64,000 nt of DNA, from contig NZ_BOOJ01000051.1 in assembly GCF_016863175.1 (NCBI RefSeq), positions 62,001 through 126,000 of the forward strand, written 5' to 3'. A program made the position numbers and the translations under genes. This document shows, piece by piece, positions 42,702 through 51,281 of this stretch (position 1 is the stretch's first letter; each line of letters opens with the position of its first letter). Source of the DNA: Paraplanobispora siamensis. GTDB lineage: Bacteria; Actinomycetota; Actinomycetes; Streptosporangiales; Streptosporangiaceae. The notes beneath the pieces are model-generated. The model worked only from the letters and a program-made list of their open reading frames with translations. It made no database searches and had not been told where the DNA came from.

Positions 42702-44417
42702 TCAGTGGGACTCACGCGGTACGGCGTCGCCGCTGGAGCCGACCAGGAAGTCCAGGTCGGCTCCGGTGTTGGCCTGCTGCACGGTCTCGACGTACAGGCG
42801 CTGCCAGCCGCGGGCCGGGCGGGCGAACGCCGCGGTCATCTCCGGGGACGGCCGGCGGACGGCGAGCTCCCCGGCCGGGACGTCGATGTCGAGCCGTCTC
42901 CCGGGCACGTCGAGGATGATCACATCACCGGTGCGCACCAGGCCGAGAGGGCCCCCGGCGGCGGCCTCGGGGGCGACGTGCAGCACGACGGTGCCGTAGG
43001 CGGTGCCGCTCATGCGGCCGTCGCAGATGCGGACCATGTCCCGCACCCCTCGGGCGAGCAGCTTGGCCGGCAGGGGCATGTTGGAGACCTCGGGCATGCC
43101 GGGATAACCCTTCGGCCCGCAGCCGCGCAGGATGAGCACCGAGTCGGCGCCGACCTCCAGACCGGGATCGTCGAGGCGGGCGTGCAGATCCTCGACGGAG
43201 TCGAACACGACGGCGGGACCGCGATGCCGGAGCAGGTGCGGCGAGGCGGCGGCGGGCTTGATCACGGCGCCGTCCGGGGCGAGGTCGCCGTACAGCACGG
43301 CGATCCCGGCGTCCTCCTGCAGCGGCCTGGCACGGGGCCGGATGACCTCGCGGTCGTAGACCTCCGCACCGGCCAGATGCTCGGCGAGCGGGCGGCCGGT
43401 CACCGTGAGCGCGGCCCGGTCGAGCAGGTCGCGGATCTCGTTCAGTACGGCGCGCAGCCCGCCGGCCCGGTACAGGTCGTCCATCAGGAAGCGGCCGGCG
43501 GGCTGCAGGTCCGCCAGCAGCGGGACGCCGGAGCCGGTGCGGTCGAAGTCGTCCTGGGTCAGTCCGACGCCGAGCCGTCCGGCGATGGCCAGCAGGTGCA
43601 CGACGGCGTTGGTGGAGCCGCCGAGCGCGGCCAGGGCGACGATGGCGTTGAGGAACGAGCCGCGCGTCATGACATCCGACGGGCGGCGACCGGCGGCGAT
43701 CATCTCCACGATCAGCCGGCCGCTCTCGTGGGCGCCCTCCAGCAGGCGGCTGTCGGGGGCGGGGGTGCCGGCCAGGCCGGGCAGGGTCATGCCGAGCACC
43801 TCGGCCAGCAGGCCCATGGTGGAGGCCGTGCCCATCGTGTTGCAGTGGCCTCTGCTGCGGATCATCGACGACTCCGAGCGCAGGAACTCGGCCCGGCTCA
43901 GCGTCCCGGCGCGGACCTCCTCGCTGAGCTTCCAGACGTCGGTGCCGCACCCCAGCGGCACGCCGCGGAAGGTGCCGGTGAGCATCGGCCCGCCGGGCAC
44001 GACGAGCGCGGGCAGGTCGACCGAGGAGGCGGCCATGAGCAGGGCGGGGACGGTCTTGTCGCAGCCGCCGAGCAGCACCACGCCGTCGATCGGGTTGGCG
44101 CGCAGCATCTCCTCGATCGCCATGGCCGCCATGTTGCGCCACAGCATGGCGGTGGGCCGTACCTGGGTCTCACCGATGGAGACGACCGGCAGGTTCAGCG
44201 GAACGCCACCCGCCTCCCACACGCCGCGCTTGACGTGCTCGGCGACCTCGTCCAGGTGCAGGTTGCAGGGGGTGAGGTCGGAGGCGGTGTTGGCGATGGC
44301 GACGTGCGGGCGGCCGTCGAAGGCGCCGGGCGGCAGGCCGCGCCGCATCCACGCCCGATGGATGTAGGCGTTGCGGTCGCTGCCGGCGTACCACTGCGCG
44401 CTGCGGCTCGTCGCCAT
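42702..44417 (-). CDS. IlvD/Edd-family dehydratase (sugar-acid type)
   Basis: This 571-residue Fe-S dehydratase has motifs TPCNLHLDEVAEHVKRGV, VLLGGCDKTVPALLMAA (cluster Cys) and RGHCNTMGTASTM (cluster Cys). NAIVALAALGGSTNAVVHL and the late DGRMSGTAYGTVVLHV follow. Length and sequence features suit aldonate dehydratases such as L-arabinonate dehydratase better than IlvD of valine synthesis. ATG 44417 is chosen; the in-frame upstream extension runs through regulatory DNA. It is cotranscribed with the SDR gene and divergent from a GH62 arabinofuranosidase, so L-arabinose catabolism by the non-phosphorylating route is likely. Confidence 0.87.
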   Translation of the reverse strand: MATSRSAQWYAGSDRNAYIHRAWMRRGLPPGAFDGRPHVAIANTASDLTPCNLHLDEVAEHVKRGVWEAGGVPLNLPVVSIGETQVRPTAMLWRNMAAMAIEEMLRANPIDGVVLLGGCDKTVPALLMAASSVDLPALVVPGGPMLTGTFRGVPLGCGTDVWKLSEEVRAGTLSRAEFLRSESSMIRSRGHCNTMGTASTMGLLAEVLGMTLPGLAGTPAPDSRLLEGAHESGRLIVEMIAAGRRPSDVMTRGSFLNAIVALAALGGSTNAVVHLLAIAGRLGVGLTQDDFDRTGSGVPLLADLQPAGRFLMDDLYRAGGLRAVLNEIRDLLDRAALTVTGRPLAEHLAGAEVYDREVIRPRARPLQEDAGIAVLYGDLAPDGAVIKPAAASPHLLRHRGPAVVFDSVEDLHARLDDPGLEVGADSVLILRGCGPKGYPGMPEVSNMPLPAKLLARGVRDMVRICDGRMSGTAYGTVVLHVAPEAAAGGPLGLVRTGDVIILDVPGRRLDIDVPAGELAVRRPSPEMTAAFARPARGWQRLYVETVQQANTGADLDFLVGSSGDAVPRESH

Positions 44418-44544
44418 ACGGCCACCGTACTTTCCCACGGCCGGAATTCTGATCCGATTCCAAGCCCGGCCCGTCCGGCAGCGACACGATCCGGGAATCT
44501 CGAAACGGCCCTTGAGACGTCGTGAACCACACGGTCGCCGGCCG

Positions 44545-44583
44545 TTGACATCTGTGAAACTTTCACCCACGCGAAACATTTCG
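44545..44583. promoter_or_regulatory. CGAAA-type dyads in the dehydratase promoter region
   Basis: GTGAAACTTTCAC (44554-44566, perfect) and CGAAACATTTCG (44572-44583, perfect 5-bp arms) resemble the CGAAA-N-TTTCG sites known ahead of xylan and arabinan genes in streptomycetes. TTGACA (44545-44550) lies beside them. Confidence 0.5.
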
Positions 44584-44743
44584 ACACGGTCCCCCGGAGG
44601 CGGAAGTCCAGGCCGGAAGGCCGTTTCGAGGACAGCACCCGGGCCGGCGGAAGTCACCCTCGTTGACGGCGGATCCGGCGGTCGGATGTACTCCGCGGCA
44701 ACGCACCCACCGCAGTGAAGCCCCGCAACTCTGCAAATCCGAA

Positions 44744-44822
44744 TGTTAGCGCTAACAAAACTCATGACCTCATCTGGAAACGAGTTCCGGGCGACGTCGC
44801 GGGTGAAATGTTAACGCTAACA
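44744..44822. promoter_or_regulatory. Two LacI-family operators upstream of GH62
   Basis: TGTTAGCGCTAACA (44744-44757) is a perfect palindrome and TGTTAACGCTAACA (44809-44822) matches it at all but one position. The form is that of LacI-family sites at glycoside-hydrolase genes. They lie 110-190 nt ahead of the GH62 start. The 515-bp gap 44418-44932 otherwise holds only the CGAAA dyads and one tiny ORF. Confidence 0.8.
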
Positions 44823-44841
44823 AAACCCTTCGGAGGTTCCT

Positions 44842-44919
44842 GTGAGACGCATGCTCACGGTTCTCCCGTCGCCCGACGACGGCACCGACCAGCAATGGCA
44901 ACTCGTCCGAGCCGGATGA
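44842..44919 (+). CDS. 25-residue ORF resembling the end of a ricin-type domain
   Basis: It begins with GTG after GGAGGTTCC and ends [10 protein letters not shown]. The last part closely echoes the QxW repeat of the following protein ([10 protein letters not shown]). It may be the fused start and end of an older lectin-domain gene whose middle was lost, or a short translated leader. It ends 13 nt before the GH62 start. Confidence 0.4.
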   Translation: MRRMLTVLPSPDDGTDQQWQLVRAG

Positions 44920-44932
44920 ATTGGAGTACATC

Positions 44933-46387
44933 GTGAAACCCAGATCCCTGGCCGTCCTCGCAGCGGTGGCCACCTTACTGGCGAGCCTTTTCGTCGCCAT
45001 GCAGATCCAGCCCGCCAACGCGGCCACCGTCGACACGAACGCGTGGTACGTGCTGATCAACCGCAACAGCGGCAAGGCCCTGGACGTCTACAACCTGGCC
45101 ACCGGCGACGGCGCCCGCATCACCCAGTGGACCCGCAACAACGGCAACCAGCAGCAGTGGCAGTTCGTCGACTCCGGCGGCGGCTACTACCGCATCAAGT
45201 CCCGCCACTCCGGCAAGGTGCTGGACGTCTACAACTTCTCCACCGCCAACGGCGGCGCGATCGTGCAGTGGGCCGACGGCAACGGCAACAACCAGCAGTG
45301 GCGCCTGGCCGACAGCCCGGACGGCTATGTGCGGTTCATCTCCCGCCACAGCAACAAGGCCCTGGAGGTCCAGGGCGCCTCCACCGCCGACGGCGCCAAC
45401 ATCGTCCAGTACGACGACTGGGGCGGCAACAACCAGCAGTGGCAGCTCGTCCGGGTCGACGGCGGCGGCCAGAACCCGGCGTGCGACCTCCCCTCGACCT
45501 ACCGCTGGACGTCGACGGGCCCGCTGGCGACCCCGAGGTCGGGCTGGGTCTCGCTCAAGGACTTCACCGTCGCTCCCTACAACGGCAGGCACCTCGTCTA
45601 CGCGACGACCCACGACACGGGCACGAGGTGGGGTTCGATGAACTTCGGCCTGTTCACCAACTGGTCGGAGATGGCCTCGGCCAGCCAGAACGCGATGTCC
45701 TCCTCCGCTGTCGCGCCCACGCTCTTCTACTTCGCCCCGAAGAACATCTGGGTGCTGGCCTACCAGTGGGGCAGGACCGCCTTCTCCTACCGGACCTCGA
45801 GCGATCCTGCCAACCCCAACGGCTGGTCGGCCGAGCAGACGCTCTTCTCCGGAAGCATCTCCGGCTCCTCGACAGGGCCCATCGACCAGACGCTCATCGG
45901 TGACGGCACGAACATGTACCTGTTCTTCGCCGGGGACAACGGCAGGATCTACCGCGCGAGCATGCCGATCGGGAACTTCCCCGGCAGCTTCGGCAGCACC
46001 TCGACGGTGATCATGAGTGACACGACGAACAACCTGTTCGAGGCCGTGCAGGTCTACAAACTCCAGGGCCAGAACAAGTACCTCATGATCGTCGAGGCGA
46101 TCGGCGCGCAGGGCCGCTACTTCCGCTCGTTCACCGCCACCAGTCTGAACGGCTCGTGGACGCCGCAGGCCGCCACCGAGGGCAACCCCTTCGCCGGCAA
46201 GGTCAACAGCGGCGCCACCTGGACCAACGACATCAGCCACGGTGAGCTGATCCGCACCAGCGCCGACCAGACCTTCACCGTGGATCCCTGCAACCTGCAG
46301 CTGCTCTACCAGGGACGCAGCCCCAACTCCGGCGGCGACTACGGCCTGCTGCCCTACCGGCCCGGTGTCCTGACACTGCAACGATGA
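44933..46387 (+). CDS. Secreted GH62 alpha-L-arabinofuranosidase with CBM13 (ricin-type) domain
   Basis: This 484-residue protein has a signal peptide ([19 protein letters not shown], cleavage after PANA). A three-fold ricin-type beta-trefoil follows (QQQWQF, NQQWRL, NQQWQL at about 78, 125 and 172). From [37 protein letters not shown] onward is a GH62 catalytic domain with [20 protein letters not shown] and [28 protein letters not shown]. It removes arabinose side chains from arabinoxylan outside the cell. GGAG precedes GTG 44933. LacI-type operators lie upstream, and a 15-bp hairpin terminator follows. Confidence 0.94.
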   Translation: MKPRSLAVLAAVATLLASLFVAMQIQPANAATVDTNAWYVLINRNSGKALDVYNLATGDGARITQWTRNNGNQQQWQFVDSGGGYYRIKSRHSGKVLDVYNFSTANGGAIVQWADGNGNNQQWRLADSPDGYVRFISRHSNKALEVQGASTADGANIVQYDDWGGNNQQWQLVRVDGGGQNPACDLPSTYRWTSTGPLATPRSGWVSLKDFTVAPYNGRHLVYATTHDTGTRWGSMNFGLFTNWSEMASASQNAMSSSAVAPTLFYFAPKNIWVLAYQWGRTAFSYRTSSDPANPNGWSAEQTLFSGSISGSSTGPIDQTLIGDGTNMYLFFAGDNGRIYRASMPIGNFPGSFGSTSTVIMSDTTNNLFEAVQVYKLQGQNKYLMIVEAIGAQGRYFRSFTATSLNGSWTPQAATEGNPFAGKVNSGATWTNDISHGELIRTSADQTFTVDPCNLQLLYQGRSPNSGGDYGLLPYRPGVLTLQR

Positions 46388-46428
46388 CGGCGTGAGTCCG
46401 GCTGCGGCCGGCAGGGCGCCCGGACATG

Positions 46429-46463
46429 CCGGTGCCCCACCCCGGTCCGGGGTGGGGCACCGG
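46429..46463. terminator. Strong bidirectional hairpin terminator
   Basis: CCGGTGCCCCACCCC (46429-46443) and its exact reverse complement (46449-46463) form a perfect 15-bp stem with a 5-nt loop. It lies between the convergent GH62 and DoxX genes. Confidence 0.9.
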
Positions 46464-46493
46464 CTGCGAGGCCGTGGCGCGGCCCCTGGAGAG

Positions 46494-47045
46494 CTACTTC
46501 AGGATCGGCAGTCGCCGTACCAGGGCGGTGGAGGCCCACCAGCGGCCCAGGCCCAGCGTGTCACCGGCGCCCGCCAGGGCCAGCCCGGCCAGCACGATGG
46601 CGTAGACGATGTGGTCGTCCATGAACGGGTTGTTGGCCAGCGGCAGCTCCGCGGCCCACATCAGCACCAGCATCAGCCCGCCGGCCCCGGCGGCGATGCG
46701 CATGCCGATGCCCAGCAGGAGCGCGACGCCGACGCCCAGCAGCCCGGCCATGAACAGCCAGTCCACCCAGGCCTGGCCGGCCAGGCCGGAGAAGAAGCCG
46801 CCCAGGGCGTTCTCGCCGGTGCCCTTGAGGAAGCCGGTGGTGGGGCTGCCGCCATTGATCCAGGCGCGCTCGGCCGGCGTGGCGAAGCCCCAGCCGAAGG
46901 TCTTGTCCAGGAACGCCCACAGGAAGATCCAGCCGAGGCTGATCCTGGCCAGCGCCCAGACGTAGTCGGCCGAGTGGGACACTGTCGCGCGGGGGGTCGT
47001 GACGGGGTTGGCAGGGACAGCGTGCCGTCCTTCGATGGTGGCCAC
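46494..47045 (-). CDS. DoxX-family membrane protein
   Basis: This 183-residue protein has about four TM segments (YVWALARISLGWIFLWAFLDK, WVDWLFMAGLLGVGVALLLGIG, AGAGGLMLVLMWAAELP, HIVYAIVLAGLALA). It resembles the DoxX family, small subunits or partners of thiol and quinone redox systems. GTG 47045 has AAGGAGG upstream. A DosR-like box lies at 47166-47179, and the gene is adjacent to a universal stress protein gene. Confidence 0.87.
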   Translation of the reverse strand: MATIEGRHAVPANPVTTPRATVSHSADYVWALARISLGWIFLWAFLDKTFGWGFATPAERAWINGGSPTTGFLKGTGENALGGFFSGLAGQAWVDWLFMAGLLGVGVALLLGIGMRIAAGAGGLMLVLMWAAELPLANNPFMDDHIVYAIVLAGLALAGAGDTLGLGRWWASTALVRRLPILK

Positions 47046-47165
47046 CGTCGGCCTCCTTTTCCATATTGTCCGTCGCTGCTTCTCGCACCTCCAGCACACC
47101 GTTTTCCCGATCCGGCGGGCAGGGCTGTACGACTCGACCGGACGGAGCCCAAGACCCGATTCCTC

Positions 47166-47179
47166 GGGACCTATGGCCC
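47166..47179. promoter_or_regulatory. DosR/DevR-like box upstream of DoxX gene
   Basis: GGGACCTATGGCCC keeps 11 of 14 positions of the DosR core. It lies about 120 nt upstream of the DoxX start. Confidence 0.4.
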
Positions 47180-47187
47180 TGGCAGGC

Positions 47188-47280
47188 TCAGGCCGGCGCC
47201 TGCGCGGGCGGCTCCTCGGCGGTGACGGTGATCAGAACGCGGCTCGTCACCTGCTCGGCGGTCATGGTCCCGGCGTTCAT
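47188..47280 (-). CDS. 30-residue ORF coupled to the universal stress protein gene, CBS-start-like
   Basis: The ORF (MNAGTMTAEQVTSRVLITVTAEEPPAQAPA read in two parts: MNAGTMTAEQVTSR then VLITVTAEEPPAQAPA) starts at the overlapped stop of the stress-protein gene (ATGA at 47277-47280), with GGAGCG upstream. MTAEQV-x-VTV-x-EEP resembles the opening of CBS-domain proteins. It may be the truncated start of such a protein. Confidence 0.4.
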   Translation of the reverse strand: MNAGTMTAEQVTSRVLITVTAEEPPAQAPA

Positions 47281-48155
47281 CGCCGGTCGCTCCGGGGCCG
47301 GACGACGGCGACCGGGCAGTGCGCGCGGTGCAGCACGCCGTGGCTGACCGAGCCGAGCACGGCCGAGCCGAATCCGCCCCGCCCGTGCGAGCCCACCACG
47401 ACCAGGTCCGCCCGGCGTGAGGCGTCCGACAGCACGGGGACCGGGTGGCCGTGGACGGCCGACTCCTCCAGCTCGACGTCCGGGTGCTTCTCCCGCCAGG
47501 GCTCCAGACGCCGCCGGACCGAGTCGGCCGACTCCTCGAAGAGTCCGTCCGGCACCAGGCTGTAGCCCAGGGCGTAGGCCGACAGCACCGGCGGCTGCCA
47601 GGCGTAGACCGCCCTGAGCCGGGCCCCGCGCCGCCGGGCCTGGGTGAAGGCATAGTCCAGCGCGGCCTCCGAATGCTCCGAACCGTCGAACCCGACGACG
47701 ATCACGTCGTGCACGGTCCGGCTCGGGGCGCGAACGACGACGACGGGACCGGCCGCGTGCCCGGCCAGGCCGAGTCCCGCCGAACCGAGCACCAGACCGG
47801 CGAAACCGCCGATGCCTCTGCTGCCGACCACCAGCGTGTCAGCCCGCTCGGACTCGCTCTTGAGCCTCTCGACCGCCTTGCCGGCTGCGAGATCGGTAGT
47901 GATCTCGATGCCGGGCGCACGGTCGCGGGCCCGTTGCGCGGCCGCGGTCAGCACCTCCCGCGCGTGTCCGGCCACAGAGCCGCCGGGCTCGTCCGCCGGG
48001 GACACCAGGGACAGAGGAGGGACACCGGCCCCCGTGTCATGCACGTGCACGATCTTCAGCGCCGCGCCGCCGCGCGCGGCGTCCTGGGCCGCCCACTCCA
48101 CCGCCGCCATCGCGGGCGCGGATCCGTCGACACCGACAACGATCAGTCCGGCCAC
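47277..48155 (-). CDS. Universal stress protein, tandem UspA domains
   Basis: This 292-residue protein has two UspA domains. The first starts LIVVGVDGSAPAMAAVEWAAQDA and has the ATP motif VVGSRGIGGFAGLVLGSAG. The second starts DVIVVGFDGSEHSEAALDYA and has VVVGSHGRGGFGSAVLGSVS. Both match the G-x2-G-x9-G(S/T) ATP-binding pattern. Tandem USPs are hallmark DosR-regulon members. GTG 48155 has GGGAGGAGG upstream. DosR-like half-sites lie in the divergent region 48206-48350. Confidence 0.95.
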   Translation of the reverse strand: MAGLIVVGVDGSAPAMAAVEWAAQDAARGGAALKIVHVHDTGAGVPPLSLVSPADEPGGSVAGHAREVLTAAAQRARDRAPGIEITTDLAAGKAVERLKSESERADTLVVGSRGIGGFAGLVLGSAGLGLAGHAAGPVVVVRAPSRTVHDVIVVGFDGSEHSEAALDYAFTQARRRGARLRAVYAWQPPVLSAYALGYSLVPDGLFEESADSVRRRLEPWREKHPDVELEESAVHGHPVPVLSDASRRADLVVVGSHGRGGFGSAVLGSVSHGVLHRAHCPVAVVRPRSDRR

Positions 48156-48205
48156 GGCCGGCCTCCTCCCAGAGGATCTCTGTACCTTCGCGCCCATCGC
48201 ACACC

Positions 48206-48350
48206 CTGGCGAAAGTCCGGGGCATCGGCCCAACGTCACCTGCCCTCAGGACCAACGTCTTCTGCCGGCGCCTGCGCGCCGGGCCGCTTCACCGGCCGAT
48301 CCGGCGGGTTCGGGCCCATCGGTGCGGCCGTTCGGGACTTTCGGCAAGCG
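48206..48350. promoter_or_regulatory. DosR-like sites between USP and MgtE-like genes
   Basis: TTCGGGACTTTCGGCAAGCG (48331-48350) keeps the full TTCGGGACTTT half. Weaker half-sites are GGACCAACGTCTT (48249-48261) and the reverse of GAAAGTCCGGGG (48211-48222). They fill the 259-bp divergent region; no gene is seen there. Confidence 0.4.
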
Positions 48351-48414
48351 AGAAGGGCGGCGAGGGCGTGATGGGCTGGCGGGGTGAGCCGCTTCCGCAC
48401 AGGAGGGCAGCCCC

Positions 48415-49404
48415 GTGACGATTCCCCGGACAGCCGCGCAACCCGGCGAGTTCACCGGTACGGCAGGCGAGCACACCGTCACCGCCGTCCCGGTCTTCGA
48501 TCCCTCGGCCACGGCGCGGGAGGCCTGGACCCGGATGCTCGGCACGCGCTTCGACAGCGCCTCCGACATCGTCGTCCGCGACGCCGGCGGCCGCCTGTAC
48601 GGCCTGGTGAGCGTCGAACGGCTGCTCGCCGCCGCCCCCGCCGCCACACTGGCCGACCTGGCCGATCGCGATCCCCCGATCGTGACCCCCGGCACCGACC
48701 AGGAGATCGCCGCCTGGCACGCCGTCCGGCACGGCGAGAGCGGCCTGGCGGTCGTCGACCCGTCCGGCCGCTTCACCGGCCTGGTCCCCCGCCGCAGGCT
48801 GCTGCGCGTCCTGCTCCAGGAGCACGACGAGGACATGGCCCGGCTCGGCGGCTATCTGAAGGGCTCGGCCACGGCCAGGACCGCCGCCGAGGAGTCCGTC
48901 ACCCGGCGCTTCGCCCACCGGATGCCCTGGCTGCTGCTGGGCCTGGCCGGCGCGATGGCCTCGGCGGGCATCGTCGGCTCCTTCGAGGACCGCCTGGCCG
49001 CCAACGTCGCCCTGGCCTTCTTCCTGCCCGGCGTGATCTACATGGCCGACGCGGTGGGCACCCAGACCGAGGCCGTCGTGGTCCGCGCCCTGTCGGTGGG
49101 GGTGTCCATCCGCCGCCTGGCCCGCGGTGAGAGCGCCACCGGCCTGATCATCGGCCTGGCCATGGCCCTCGCCTTCCTGCCCTTCGCCCTGCTGTACGGC
49201 GGCGACGCGCAGGTGGCGCTGACCGCGGTCATCTCCCTGTTCGCGGCCTGCTCGGTGGCCTCGGCCCTGGCCATGGTCCTGCCGTGGCTGCTCAATCGCC
49301 TCGGCCGCGACCCCGCCTTCGGCTCCGGGCCGCTGGCGACCGTCATCCAGGACCTGCTGTCCATCACCGTCTACCTGTTCACCGCGACGCTGATCGTCGG
49401 CTGA
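48415..49404 (+). CDS. MgtE-like magnesium transporter with CBS domain
   Basis: This 329-residue protein has an N-terminal CBS pair (about 20-135: ASDIVVRDAGGRLYGLVSVERLL, GLAVVDPSGRFTGLVPRRRLLRVL) and a C-terminal SLC41/MgtE-type membrane domain with five TM segments (MPWLLLGLAGAMASAGIVGSFED, ANVALAFFLPGVIYMADAVGTQTEAVVVRAL). The GTQ motif of MgtE is present. It is shorter than full MgtE (about 450), lacking the N-terminal superhelical domain. AGGAGGG precedes GTG 48415. Confidence 0.88.
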   Translation: MTIPRTAAQPGEFTGTAGEHTVTAVPVFDPSATAREAWTRMLGTRFDSASDIVVRDAGGRLYGLVSVERLLAAAPAATLADLADRDPPIVTPGTDQEIAAWHAVRHGESGLAVVDPSGRFTGLVPRRRLLRVLLQEHDEDMARLGGYLKGSATARTAAEESVTRRFAHRMPWLLLGLAGAMASAGIVGSFEDRLAANVALAFFLPGVIYMADAVGTQTEAVVVRALSVGVSIRRLARGESATGLIIGLAMALAFLPFALLYGGDAQVALTAVISLFAACSVASALAMVLPWLLNRLGRDPAFGSGPLATVIQDLLSITVYLFTATLIVG

Positions 49405-49424
49405 CCCCGCCCCGCCGGGCGTGC

Positions 49425-49469
49425 CGGGGACCTTCGTCCGGCCCGGCACGAGGGGACTTCCGGCCCTGC
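49425..49469 (+). promoter_or_regulatory. Two DosR-like boxes upstream of CBS-BON gene
   Basis: CGGGGACCTTCGTCCGGCCC (49425-49444) has a GGGAC-N4-GTCC-like core, and GAGGGGACTTCCGGCCCTGC (49450-49469) is a second match. They lie 60-105 nt ahead of ATG 49531. Confidence 0.5.
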
Positions 49470-49530
49470 CCGGCCGCCCGGAAAGGCGATGGGATGGAAC
49501 AGGAACCCCTGTGCTTTCGAGGAGGATGCG

Positions 49531-50232
49531 ATGCGGGTGAAGGTCAGTGAGGTCATGACGCGCGAGGTCGCGTCCGTCGACGGCGCCACGCCGTTCAAGG
49601 ACGTCGCCAAGGTGCTCACCACCCGTGGGGTGAGTGCGGTCCCGGTCGTCGACGGCGACAACCACGTCATCGGCGTGGTCTCCGAGGCCGATCTGCTGTG
49701 CAAGGAGGAGTTCAAGGACCAGTTCCACCGGGAGGGCTACCGGCAGCCGCTGCGCACCCGCCTGCGTCACCGCCTCAGCCAGGACAGGGGCACCGTACGG
49801 GACAAGGCCCGCGGTGAGACGGCCGCCGGGCTGATGACCGCCCCGGCCGTCACCATCCGCCCGCAGTCGGCGGTGGTGTACGCGATGCGGCTGATGGACG
49901 AGCACGGCGTCAAGCGTCTGCCGGTGGTCGACGAGGACGGCAGGCTGGAGGGCATCGTCAGCCGCCATGACCTGCTCAAGATCTTCCTGCGGTCCGACGC
50001 GGCGATCGCCGAGGAGATCGAGAAAGACGTCCTGGACCGTTCGCTGTGGGTGGACACCTCCCAGGTGAAGGTCGAGGTGCACCGGGGCGTGGCGACGCTG
50101 AGCGGCCGCATCGAGCGGCACAGCGAGGCGCAGATCGCCGCGCGCATGGCGCTGCGGGTCAACGGCGTGATCGACGTCGCCGACGAGATCCGGTGGAACG
50201 TGGACGACGTCCCGTCCCAGGTGGGCCGGTGA
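49531..50232 (+). CDS. CBS-pair protein with C-terminal BON domain
   Basis: This 233-residue protein has two CBS motifs: VSEVMTREVASVDGATPFKDVAKVL...GVVSEADLL and AAGLMTAPAVTIRPQSAVVYAMRLM...GIVSRHDLLK. A BON domain follows (VKVEVHRGVATLSGRIERHSEAQIAARMALRVNGVIDVADEI). Such proteins are common in DosR regulons beside USPs and probably sense adenine nucleotides. GAGGAGG precedes ATG 49531. The stop overlaps or abuts the alcohol dehydrogenase start. Confidence 0.93.
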   Translation: MRVKVSEVMTREVASVDGATPFKDVAKVLTTRGVSAVPVVDGDNHVIGVVSEADLLCKEEFKDQFHREGYRQPLRTRLRHRLSQDRGTVRDKARGETAAGLMTAPAVTIRPQSAVVYAMRLMDEHGVKRLPVVDEDGRLEGIVSRHDLLKIFLRSDAAIAEEIEKDVLDRSLWVDTSQVKVEVHRGVATLSGRIERHSEAQIAARMALRVNGVIDVADEIRWNVDDVPSQVGR

Positions 50233-50237
50233 GGACG

Positions 50238-51281
50238 ATGCGAGCCGTACGACTGACCACCTGGCAGCACGAACCGGAGATCCTCGACATCCCGGTGCCC
50301 GAGCCCGGGCCCGGGCAGGTACTGGTCAAGGTGGCGGGGGCCGGGGTCTGCCACTCCGACCTGCACGTCATGGACTGGCCGGAGGGTGCTCTGCCGTACG
50401 AGCTGCCCTTCACGCTCGGCCACGAGACCGCCGGATGGATCGAGCAGACCGGTCCGGGCGTGGAGGGCTGGAGCGCCGGTGAGGCGGTGGCCGTGTACGG
50501 GCCCTGGGGCTGCGGGCGGTGCCACCGCTGCGCCCAGGGCATGGAGAACTACTGCGAGCGGGCGCCGGAGATCAGGGCCGCCGGAGGCGGGCTCGGCCGG
50601 GACGGCGGGATGGCCGAGTACATGCTCCTCCCCTCACCCCGGTTCCTCGTCCCGCTGGGCGATCTCGATCCGCGTACCGCCGCTCCGCTCACCGACGCCG
50701 GTCTGACCTCCTATCACGCGATCAAGCGTTCCCTGCACCGGCTGACCCCCGGCAGCACGGCGCTGGTCACCGGGATCGGCGGCCTCGGGCACGTCGCGGT
50801 GGAGCTGCTCAAGGCGCTCAGCCCGGCCACCGTGGTCGCGGTCGACACCGCTCCCGGCAAGCTCGACCTCGCCAAGCGACTCGGCGCCGACCACGCGCTG
50901 CCCGGCGACCAGGACACCGCCTCCCAGGTCCGCGACCTGACCTCCGGCCGCGGTGCGGAGCTCGTGCTGGACTTCGTGGGCGGCCGGCAGACCCTCGCCC
51001 TGGCCGCCGCCTGCGCCTCCGTCCTCGGCGAGGTGGCCATCGTGGGCCTGGCCGGCGGCGAACTCCCGGTGGGCATGGGCCGGCTGCCCTTCGAATGCTC
51101 CGTCAGCGTGCCGTACTGGGGGTCACGCCCCGAGCTGATGGAGGTCATCGCCCTGGCCCGGCAGCGCCGCATCACCCCGCACGTCGAGACCTTCCCCTTG
51201 GAGCAGGCCCTGGAGGTCTACCGGAGACTGCGCGAGGGAGAGCTCACCGGCCGGGCCGTGCTCCTGCCGCACGCCGCCTGA
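50238..51281 (+). CDS. Zinc-dependent alcohol dehydrogenase (MDR family)
   Basis: This 347-residue medium-chain dehydrogenase has catalytic zinc ligands Cys in GVCHSDLH and His in LGHETAGW, the structural-zinc cysteine set in WGCGRCHRCAQGMENYC, and the NAD site ITGIGGLGHVAVELLKAL (read VTGIGGLGHVAVELL). It oxidises alcohols or reduces aldehydes with NAD(P). ATG 50238 is used; an in-frame GTG at 50229 overlaps the CBS-BON stop (GTGA) and may be the real coupled start. It is the third gene in this apparent stress block. Confidence 0.93.
   Translation: MRAVRLTTWQHEPEILDIPVPEPGPGQVLVKVAGAGVCHSDLHVMDWPEGALPYELPFTLGHETAGWIEQTGPGVEGWSAGEAVAVYGPWGCGRCHRCAQGMENYCERAPEIRAAGGGLGRDGGMAEYMLLPSPRFLVPLGDLDPRTAAPLTDAGLTSYHAIKRSLHRLTPGSTALVTGIGGLGHVAVELLKALSPATVVAVDTAPGKLDLAKRLGADHALPGDQDTASQVRDLTSGRGAELVLDFVGGRQTLALAAACASVLGEVAIVGLAGGELPVGMGRLPFECSVSVPYWGSRPELMEVIALARQRRITPHVETFPLEQALEVYRRLREGELTGRAVLLPHAA

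Noticed and set aside
48415-49404. Full-length MgtE
   Set aside because: The N-terminal superhelical domain is absent, so only an MgtE-like call is made.
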